Assembly (NCBI GenBank): GCA_002812745.2
Contig: NCSJ02000551.1
Coordinates: 1-18,372 of the forward strand
Reading direction: 5' to 3'
Length of the DNA: 18,372 nt
From: Scytalidium lignicola
Taxonomy: Eukaryota > Ascomycota > Leotiomycetes
The notes under the pieces are model-generated. The model did not search any database. It was given only the letters and a program-made list of their open reading frames with translations, and was not told the DNA's origin. The translations under genes and the position numbers were made by a program. Below, in pieces: positions 1 through 8,606 of the stretch (its first letter is position 1; each line of letters starts with the position of its first letter).

Positions 1-145
1 ACGACGGCCACCCAAGTGCTCAGGGTGTGGAAGTACAGAGCATAAGATAAACAAATGCCCTAATGTAGCTAGCAATTAGATATATCGCAATATATTTGTT
101 TTGTGGTTGAATATTTGGTGTTGAATGCTCAAATGGGTGGGGAAG

Positions 146-179
146 TGCGCCAATAGACCGGGTGCGCCGGCAGACCGGG
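146..179. repeat. 17-bp tandem duplication
   Basis: Two adjacent 17-bp units, TGCGCCAATAGACCGGG (146-162) and TGCGCCGGCAGACCGGG (163-179), share 14 of 17 bases and differ only in the central triplet. They are more GC-rich than their surroundings. It could be a minisatellite seed or a duplicated protein-binding site; the function is unknown. Confidence 0.7.
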
Positions 180-203
180 AAATACGTTACTGGCAAGGTA
201 TTT

Positions 204-219
204 CCGTACTTACGTACGG
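204..219. repeat. Small perfect hairpin next to TACGTA words
   Basis: CCGTAC (204-209) and GTACGG (214-219) are perfect inverted repeats separated by TTAC. GGTACGTAGGTAC follows at 221-233, so the region is dense in GTAC/TACGTA words. No function is assigned. Confidence 0.5.
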
Positions 220-779
220 AGGTACGTAGGTACATTTTTCGCCCGGTGAGGGTCAATCCGTTTATTTTTATCACTCTTCACAACACCCGCCAACCCGGGA
301 CATAACATTAATCTTGCTTTTCGAAGTATGGCTGGTATGTACGCCGTGACGTGATTCGTTCGCCTTTGCATGAGTTCTATTGGTGTTTCGAATACAGTAC
401 TGTATTCCCTGCAGAAGCCAGCGCTTAGGTTATATCCACCAATGCCAACCAAAGGACTCGGTGACTAAACCAGGGGGTCACCCTACTGGCACCAATCCGT
501 GAGCAAGAACTGCATTGCCGTGTTGGTTGTTGGTTTTGCTTTGCGCTGCTATGGCACATATGAATGATAGGAGACCCGATTCATAGCTCTCTGTATTGTA
601 GAATTTATCGTTTCTGCTGATATCTTTATAGCGCCCCCGTGTCTGTAAGTGCTACTAGTATTATAATGCTTTGCATTTTGTTCTTTCTATTTACTTTAGA
701 ACAGAAATCAGCATCGAGATCAGTCAGTTGGCCTTGAAGTTTGAGAAGGCTAGCGAACTTGTGGATTAGTTCTCAGCTT

Positions 780-3700
780 ATGCAGGCCATGATGGAGTCT
801 CCACGGGAATTCATTGAGGGAATTGCAAGAAGTAAAGGTTTATTCACCGAATCATTTAGACAGCAAGCAGAGGAGGAAGCAAGAGATGGTCGAAGAGGAA
901 TGCTGCAAGCTATCCAAAGCGCTGATGAAATCCGGAAAGACCACTCAGGGATGCTAAATATGTACTGAATCAATTTCCTTATCCGATTCGATCTTCTGGC
1001 AGTCCAGCGCTAACGTAGTTATAGCATATCAACAGATCTATATACGAGCAGAGCTCGATTTCTCATGGAAGTCATACAAAATGCGGATGACAATCGGTAT
1101 CTTGTGTCTTCCACGCCAACACTTTGTATCAGTGTTTCTTCTCAACTTGTCAAGATCGAGTGCAATGAAATAGGATTTACCGAGGAAAATGTCCAAGCCT
1201 TGTGCCGCACGGGACAGAGCTCCAAGCCTCCTGGCCAAGGTTATATAGGGGAGAAGGGTATCGGTTTTAAGTCAGTGTTCAAGATTGCTAAAAGAGCTCA
1301 TGTACGCTCTCCTCCCTACTATTTCCAATTAGATAAGGATAGGATGCTCGGAATGATTACTCCTGAATGGGACGATGAATATTTTGCAGTCCACCCGCAG
1401 GAATACCAGACTACGATCATTTTGGATCGAATCTGTGATGCTTCGACGGATTTCTCTACTGCCCTGCAACTCGATATAGAGGCATTCAACCCTATGGTTA
1501 TCCTGTTTCTCCGCCGACTAGTACGACTACAAATGACACTGTCCCCACCTACCTCTTCTCAAAATGGAGCCACAATGTCAAGGTGCTTTCGCCGCTACAC
1601 TGACACGTTGTATCCAGAAATTACGACCCTTGAGAACGAGGATTCTGGGTCAAAGGTGCACTTCTACAAGCGGCGCCACGTGTTGTCTTTCAATGGAACA
1701 GAGGTCCGTCGACCAAACTTGTCTCGGACTGAGATAGTGCTCGCTTTTCCTGTAGAGCTTGTCTCCGACACATGGATACCTAAACCGAAGCAGTTACCTA
1801 CCTTTGCATATCTTCCTCTTGGAAATTTTGGGTTTAAAGTAAGAATTACAACGGAGAGAACCCCAAACCCCTGCTTATTTCGATAATAGTTTATTATACA
1901 AGCAGATTTTCTCACTACATCAAACCGCCAATCTGTAGACGAAGATAGCTCTTGGAACATCAAGATTGCCAGGGCGATCCCGCAAGCGTTTGTCAACGCA
2001 GTTCACATTTTTAACAGACAGTCTCGCGGTTTGGCACAGTTGGCAAAGACTTGGCCATTGTTCCTCAAAGGTACTCCCGATACGCCAAGTCAGTACTGGC
2101 TCAACATACGTGAAGATATTTTAGAACTTCTGAGGGAACATAATCTCATCCAAACTCGCTCTGGGAGCTATGCATCCCCGCCATCGCTAATGTTCTTGAG
2201 CTGGGCACACGACCGCGATGAGAAGCCCATGTTTGGCACGGACGACGATTATGTCTCCTCAGCGTACCCAGACTCCGTGCGCACAGTTCTCAGACTCCAT
2301 CTGGGTGTCCGCACCCCTGACTCGTGGTGGATTTCCCGGAAGCTCGGAGATTTACATCGTAGCGGCTCTCTTCATGGCAGGAATCGATCATTAGTATGGT
2401 ATTCTGATCTTGCAAAAGTGATCCTCACACCAAGCGAATATGAATGCCATAGTACATATATATCTGAACTCTGTGAGTTACCGCTTATACCTCTTTCAAA
2501 CGGCAGATGGAGTATTGCTCCGACGCTATCCAATCCAATCTACTTCCCTCAGAGTCTAGAAACGAGGATTCCGTCCGGACTACCACTAACTCTGGTCGAG
2601 GAAGAGGCATGCGAAAGTATTCATCGGATGGAGCTGTTTGAATTGCTAGGTGTACAACATTGTGATATCAGCAATATCGTGGGGGAAATCGTGGGCTACC
2701 ATACAAGGCTTACAACAGCTAATAGTTCTGATATCATTGGGCATGCCAAGTATCTCTACTATGCTAGGAATTACTTAGAGGAGGGTGATATGAAGGAAAT
2801 ATATTTTGATGTTCTCAATGAACGTTCATTCCAAAAAGGATCTTGCTTATATGCGGATTGTTCGTCTTCAAACGAACTTATCGAACTATTCTCTGGGTAT
2901 AGAGATGCTCATTTTCTGAATCCTTCTTACTTTCAGGACTTCAATGCTATGGAGAAGAGATCATTCATAGATTGGTTGAAATCTGCCGCAGACGTCGCAA
3001 CAATACCACGCCTAAAGACATGGACTGGTAGCCTGCATGCTGATTTTCTTTGGTTATTGGCGAGCAGAAATGATCGCGTATTAAGTATCCTCCGTCGACA
3101 CTGGAATATCTATAATTTTCAAGTGACAAGTCAGATAAAACGACAACTTGCAGATCGTAGCTTCCCCTGTCAAACCGAAAACCTAGTCCCTTTGTGCCAG
3201 AGCTTTATACCGCTTCCCCATTTAGTGGAAAACTGTCGAGAACTCTGTGGTTCCAATTCTTGTTCTTTCCTAGTGCTGTCCGATGGTCTACCAAGCGATT
3301 GGACATTTCTCTCACTATTTGATGTTGGAACTGAAGATAACCTCGACTTTTACTTGTGGATCCTTGAACAACCAGGATTTAAAACAAATCCCAGTGTTGA
3401 GAGAGCGAAGAGGCTCTATTCCGAGATACAGCTACGAGCAGGATCTAATCCAGAGAAAGTGAGGTGAGAATGCAAACCACTCTCACATATCACGATTCGA
3501 TTTTAATATGGCCAAGCCAGTTCCTGGTCACTGACTCATGCCAATAGAAACGCATTTCGCAAAAATGTCATCGCTTTACTGGATGGTACTTTTGTCTCTG
3601 CAAGCAACTGTGTTTACCACGCTCCTCAAGGTTTTCGAGCTAAGCCGTCTCTATTTGCTATATATGGAGATGGGCTATCTAACCTATTCCAAAACGTCCT

Positions 3701-6606
3701 GGACATAAGAATTGCCTCAAGCACTGAGGCTCTGGCATATCTCCAGCAGCTCAGGTCCAATTCATCAACAACAATGCAAACTGTATCAAGTGTATACGAA
3801 TACCTCCAATATTATTTTCAAAGGTGAGCCGTTGGCATCATAGCTCCCTACATTACTAACCTGCCGTAGATGTGCAATTGATCCAGGGAGTCATGTAATT
3901 GCTATACCATCCGCATTAGGCTCTCTTGAGTGGAAGACGCCGTCTGAGTGCGTGTGGGATGACTCGGAATTCTCTCAAAACGAGCTACAACTTCGAAGCA
4001 AAATAGCGATGCGGCAGATTATCGAGCAACATGCTCCTATCGCTATATTATTTTTCACTACTATCATCAAACTTCAAAACGCGGGAATCGATGAGTTACT
4101 TAGCGACCTTGAATTATTACAGCGAGATGGAAGTGACGATTCAGCAACTATATTCCGGCTGTATGAGAGAATTGAGACGTATCATCGCAGCTCACCAGCC
4201 AAGATTAAGTGGGTTCTATATGAACGACTCGATAAGGTTTTCACTAATATAATTACAGAAGAGCTTTTCAAACCAAGCCCCTAGTGTTTCTTCGTGGGCA
4301 CAACGGCAATCGTGGCCAGTGGTTAACCCTCGAGCTTTGCATTTGGGGTCGGACTATTCTTCGCACCAAGCATGCTTTAATGCCCACGCTTCACCAATAT
4401 CGGAGTCTATTCCGAGATACATTAGGTGTGCCAAACGTCACACTGGAGATGTTGGTTTTGGGGTTATTGCTTGCGGCGCTTGGTAACAGTAATGCGCCTT
4501 CAGAAGGTAACATCACATATTGTAAGGACTTGATGCTTGACATCAGTCGCAAAAGAGAGACAAATAATGAATTAAGGCCATTAAGAAATGCACAATGCTG
4601 GCCTTGTCGTTTGCCATCCGGCGAAGCAAAGCTCTGTGCAGTTGGAGATTTCTACGTCAATGACAGGCAAAACCTCTTTGACGTCTTCAGAACGTCTCAA
4701 ACTTTCTTAGATCTCGATTTTGATGACTCTCGAAAGGTCATAGACCTACTTCGTCAACTGGGTTGCGTCTCGTTCCTTTCAGAACAAGTCACCATGGACA
4801 CGGAACCTCATCTACCACTTCAGATTCATGATGAGCTTACACAAAACTACCAGAGACGTGCTGATGCCCTGGACAAGTATGTATCCCTATTTCAACATCG
4901 TCTTAGAACAAGATTCCTCTCGACCGAGGATCTACTAACTGTAATGCAGGTACTTCGAGCACCACGAGTGTCGTTCTCCGTATGACTCAGCGTCCCTGTT
5001 GGAGAGCGTGAGAGTTTGGATAAGTCCGAACATTGAAACGCATTATCACATCCCAGCAAACGGACTAACTTCGCGGAGATTCACTGTAACAAGAGTTGAG
5101 GGAGGTTCTTGCGTACGAGTCGACACGGAACTCTCTCTAAATGTCTATTTCTCTTCAGACCAAAGCAAGCGAGATTGTGCATTGGTGACTGATTTTCCAA
5201 GGCAACTCGTAGAAGCGCTTCAGATTCGGCCTGCTAATGTTGCTACAGAGCTTCATCAATATCTAGAGGTACCATTAGGGTCATTGAATATGCTACTAAT
5301 TAGGAAAGGCATCATTGGAGAAATCCCATCTTTATCTGCCGACTTAGAAATTTCCGAGAGTGATGAGATGAGTGAAGACGAACAAACTCATCATGAAGAT
5401 TCATTGCAGAGCAGTGAGGCGGCTACTTCTTTAACCTCCCCTGAGCGCCGCTCCAGTGTCACGCCTTTAGCTGCACCGGTGGCAGAGTTATCAATACCCT
5501 CAGTAGCTGTAACAGAACAAGCTGTCGCATCCTCACGATCGCTTTCGAATCGGAATTTTATTTCTAGGCTATCGGCAGTCGAAAGTCCGTTCCACAATCC
5601 CTCTGCACCAAGTAGCTTACCAACACATGAGGAAGCAGAGGAAGTGTCACTTTCAGGGCTGGTCACTGCTGAAGGTATATACAGCACAAGCAATCGTAGT
5701 CGAAATACAGACAGACTTTGGCGATTCGCTCAACGTTCAAGCATAGGCCCAAATGCTTCAACAAACGGAACTAGCAATGCCTCAAACACCCCAAATGCGG
5801 CATCATTTGACATGAGGCAATTAGAATCAGCTCTCTTGGATGTCCAAACCCCCGTAGCTCCCTCAGTCCAAACATATGTTCGGCGTGCTAGTTGGCAACG
5901 AGCAAGAGTTGTCCCAGATCGTAATCAAGATGAGAGGGCTCGGGACTTTGAAATCGGATTCCTAGGAGAGCATTATGTGAGTGATTCCGTAACCCCCGCT
6001 ACCTGACGCAGTATACCGACTTGGCATCCAGATATTCACGGTTCTACGTGACCGGCTCAGGTTGCCCGATTTCAGTGGCGAGGTCAATTGGACGAGTTCC
6101 TTGCGGTCTCGTGCCGGATTCAGCACCTGTGCCGACGTCTCCTCCGACTTCAAGTACCTAGACAAAGATGGAGCTCTCACCCGTTATCTCCAACAGATGC
6201 AGTTCCCATATACGAGACCGGCCTGGCTCGATACAGTCCTCGGTGATGGCAACAGGCCAACGTATCTGCTTGAAGTGAAAAGCACGCCATATCAAGATCC
6301 CACAACTCGCTTCTTCATGAGTGGAGGTCAGCACGCATTGGTATGTTCTATATGGCCGCTCCCCTTAGTTCACTAATGAGGAGAACATGGAACTGCTCAC
6401 ACTCAAGACAGGCGAAGAGTTTGCAGGTATCATCCACCAGACCGACGCAGATATATGCAATTGTTCGGGTCTCAGGTCTAGACGCTCTAGAAGATAGTGC
6501 GAGTCATGAACCGCAGTGGAGGGTATACCTCGACCCGTATAGTCTTGGTGAAGGGCACATCTTAGACTTCTACGTGCCTACATATACCGTGACTGCTATC
6601 CGTTGA
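780..6606 (+). CDS. Sacsin/NO VEIN-type protein: N-terminal GHKL ATPase and C-terminal NOV (DUF3883) domain
   Basis: Nine exons give one open frame of 5295 nt (1764 residues): 780-961, 1025-1838, 1890-3463, 3548-3823, 3870-4208, 4259-4876, 4950-5976, 6032-6340, 6451-6606. Splice sites were chosen from donors (GTATGT, GTGAGA), CTAAC-like branch points and frame, and all phases agree. The GHKL/Bergerat ATPase lies at about 60-300, with EVIQNADDN (76-84, Glu76 and Asn80 being the expected catalytic/Mg positions), CNEIGF (108-112 region) and GYIGEKGIGFKS (133-144). A Ser/Asp/Glu-rich, probably disordered stretch covers about 1395-1590. The NOV C-terminal domain starts near 1601 (FEIGFLGEHY). It continues through NWTSSLRSRAGF, a candidate acidic residue in SSDFKYLD (~1649) and YLLEVKST (Glu1691, Lys1693), a PD-(D/E)XK-like pattern, then PQWRVYLDPYSLGEGH. 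The first ATG (780) has a weak context; 789 or 792 is an alternative start. The last intron is the least certain. Function in fungi is unknown; ATP-dependent chaperone-like or nuclease/defence roles are inferences. Confidence 0.85.
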
Positions 6607-6931
6607 GACACAGAATGTGAGGAATACTAATCCGGATTTTACCGTTTTACACCAAAACTTGTCGTAACAGAAAATTAATATGAACGAATTACAAATTTTG
6701 TATGTGCTAATACGAGTGTTACAGCTACTGATCGTAATAAAGTACGACATAAAACACTTAAATTTGAATAGTTTAATTAACTAGCTATAGTGGACAAATA
6801 GTTACTATTTTCGCCCCCTTCATAGCCATATATATTAGAGTCTAAGGTTATTACATTTAGAACCTGAGTGTAATAGCTATAGACGGTGAACGGTCAGCTG
6901 AGCCGCTGGAATCTCAGCCCCATGTGAACCT

Positions 6932-7129
6932 TCATGTCCTGCTCGTCTCCTCAGTAGTTGTGAGAGTTGGTCCTTGCGCAGTCTTTACATCGGTGATCAC
7001 GAAGACTTTAGCACCCAACCCGCCTATTTTGAGTTGTGCTTTGACAGGATCATTGTCTGCGGCATTCGTAATATAGGCTGGTGACGGCGTGAATCTCCTC
7101 GTCTCCATTGATTCGCAAGAATATTTCAT
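6932..7129 (-). pseudogene. Relic of a fungal hypothetical-protein family (one recognisable exon piece)
   Basis: The minus strand encodes about 65 residues including METRRFTPSPAYI and AKVFVITDVKTAQGPTL. These resemble a fungal hypothetical-protein family I recall, with an F-x-P-S-x-x-Y-I motif followed some 25-30 residues later by VxxITGxKxAxGp. The frame continues upstream to about 7145 and then meets a stop. Downstream it stops after TEETSRT, while a possible continuation (SHGAEIPAAQLT) sits in another frame. No start, splice signals or remaining domains were found in the AT-rich flanks, so I read it as a broken remnant. The family name and function are not known to me, and the match rests on memory. 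Confidence 0.35.
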
Positions 7130-7470
7130 CTCCGCTATATGAGGAATTCTGCCACCTAAAAAAGCTACTGCTAATTAACTTGTTTAATACTTTTCCCCAA
7201 ACACTGATAAATACTACTTTAAAAATGATTTAATAGCACTAGTTTCCTCTTTTTGTATAAACTTTAAACTTTTTTTATAATTGACTTTAATATTTAAATG
7301 CTAAAAAGTAAGCNTTTTTTTTAGCCGATTCAAAGATTGTTTTATCTGCAAAAAGACAAGATATTTAGCTATTTATTAATTTTAAAAAGGAAAGATGATT
7401 GTTATAAATGAAATAATAAACACAGTGAAAGTTAAAGAAATGTCAGAAAATGAACGCTGGCAGAGAGCTC

Positions 7471-7493
7471 AGCGAAATCTGGGACTCGAATCT
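7471..7493. repeat. Dispersed 23-bp repeat, copy 1
   Basis: AGCGAAATCTGGGACTCGAA followed by TCT. It matches 18061-18083 at 21 of 23 positions, and both differences are transitions (C/T and G/A). Flanks do not align further by eye. It contains the box B-like word on the minus strand. Confidence 0.55.
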
Positions 7494-7530
7494 CATATTT
7501 AAAAGGCAGCATGCTGGGCCAACTGGAAGA
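7482..7530 (-). other. tRNA-like relic, possibly from a tRNA-derived SINE
   Basis: Read on the minus strand, TCTTCCAGTTGG (7530-7519) resembles a tRNA box A/D-arm. CTTTTAA (7505-7499) resembles an anticodon loop with anticodon TTT. GATTCGAGTCC (7492-7482) matches the box B/T-loop consensus at all but one base. Box A to box B spacing is 38 nt, about 6 nt shorter than in a normal tRNA, and the 3' anticodon stem appears missing. The T stem no longer pairs, so it is not a working tRNA. A similar box B-bearing segment recurs at 18061-18083. Confidence 0.3.
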
Positions 7531-7929
7531 GAACAATCGATCGCGAGCAATGTTTCGGGCATCAACTGGAGGAAGGTTGTCGCATAATGATTCCCCGCAC
7601 TAAAAACAAATCTATTCCTTGTCGGAAATAATGCCTGCAAATGCCAATTCATCTTTCAAAAAGTGGTTTCAATGACTTGTTGAACATGGAAAAGGGATCT
7701 TGCTAAGCTGAAAACGTAAGATAGCTTATTGAAATTTAACACAAAAATTTTCGTTTAGAAGTTTATTACAAGATGTTACACATTTGATAGAGCTTTCTTT
7801 TCTTTATACTCACAAGCATGTAGAGGCTTTATGTTTCTAGCAATCACCTTGCTCTCTCTACAACACGCTGACTCACCATCAAATCCCACGACTTTAAGCT
7901 GCATTCAAGTTCTAGCAAATGGCAGTACC

Positions 7930-8110
7930 GTCTCCCAAGAGATCGGCGGGTGGGCGGCACGGAGCGTTTGCTCTTACAGCAAATTGTCTCGGCCGTTGTC
8001 CGTACTCAGAAAGGCTGACTACGCCGCCCAAACCTTGTGGCCGAGCAGAGATACCCAAAGTGGTGACCCCGCGTCTTGCCCTGCCCCCCGCACTCAGCTA
8101 AAAATCGCCG
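7930..8110. other. GC-rich island without a recognised gene
   Basis: An abrupt GC-rich block between AT-rich stretches, holding GATCGGCGGGTGGGCGGC, GCCGCCC and CCCTGCCCCCCGC. It has a perfect small hairpin, TTTGCT-cttac-AGCAAA (7967-7983). An ATG-initiated 113-codon frame (7831-8172, plus strand) runs across it, but its composition is unlike the neighbouring proteins and I recognise no motif. It could be an old promoter, a non-coding RNA locus or a remnant of something less decayed than its surroundings. Confidence 0.3.
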
Positions 8111-8606
8111 CCTCCTTTTCAACGACCCAAAGACACTACAATTTACCAGAACCTTTCTTAACAATACGATAATATGAATTGCCTAGTTGAGGCTCTTCCT
8201 GAGTTTCGGGTATTAAAGTAGAAAGTGAGTATGAAAATGAACAACAGGCTGAATAGCACCGTAGGACGATAACCACAGGGATCTTGAGGCCTGCAGCTTG
8301 AGTAATCAACGATGAATGGCCAGCGATGAACGCCCTGCCGATAACGGGTACTGCTTTTTCTGGATGTAATTAAGCGCCCGCGACTTGTCACACGGCCCGA
8401 TGCCGTAAAAGGAAGCCCAAATTGTTCTTAAACAATGCGTTGTGCTCGTTGTGTCTTTTGAAGCCTCAAAGTAAAAGCATACGAGAAGTTGAATTGCCTA
8501 TCGTAATATCACTCAAGCATTTCTAAATTAAAATTTCTGCTGAGTACTTGCCATCTTCTATTTCCTTACACAACCAATCCCCCAGTATCGAGACCCAATT
8601 TTTAAC

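Larger units (their letters stand above)
1..779. other. Gene-free 5' region and presumed promoter of the NOV-type gene
   Basis: No convincing coding region is visible. The short open frames here have no recognisable motif and no splice-linked continuation. The stretch holds a 17-bp tandem duplication (146-179), a small hairpin (204-219) and repeated TACGTA-type words at 205-233. The part just before 780 would be the promoter and 5' leader of the large gene that follows. I see no clear TATA box at a fixed distance. Confidence 0.5.
6607..8606. other. AT-rich, gene-poor region with relics
   Basis: About 2 kb without an intact gene. Roughly 6620-6880, 7150-7460 and 7660-7830 are strongly AT-rich by eye, with long T and A runs. 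Position 7314 is an undetermined base (N) beside a T run. Embedded in it are a minus-strand gene relic (6932-7129), a tRNA-like/dispersed repeat relic (7471-7530) and a GC-rich island (about 7930-8110). The alternation of AT-rich and normal DNA is what decayed, C-to-T mutated (RIP-type) repeats look like in this group of fungi; this is inference only. The last few hundred bases are presumably the promoter of the kinase gene at 8607. Confidence 0.5.

Noticed and set aside
4209..4258. Apparent frameshift in the NOV-type gene after SSPAKIK
   Set aside because: A 50-nt intron (GTGGGT donor, CACTAAT branch, TACAG acceptor) restores the frame into RAFQTKPLVFL.
5977..6011. A 35-nt intron ending at GCAG (6011) before the NOV domain
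   Set aside because: It is too short and puts the domain out of frame. The acceptor at 6031 gives a 55-nt intron and the in-frame join GEHY-IFTVLRDRL.
7482..7530. Functional tRNA gene (Lys-TTT-like)
   Set aside because: The 3' anticodon stem is missing, the T stem does not pair, and no acceptor stem can be formed.
7443..7652. 69-codon minus-strand frame ending in SLSSLPAFIF
   Set aside because: It overlaps the tRNA-like/dispersed repeat and has no protein motif, so it is read as repeat sequence.
7831..8172. 113-codon ATG-initiated frame
   Set aside because: No recognisable motif, composition dictated by the GC-rich island, no splice-linked continuation. Kept only as part of the island description.
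6607..8606. CRISPR-like or satellite array in the AT-rich stretch
   Set aside because: There are no regularly spaced identical units; the region is low-complexity A/T only.
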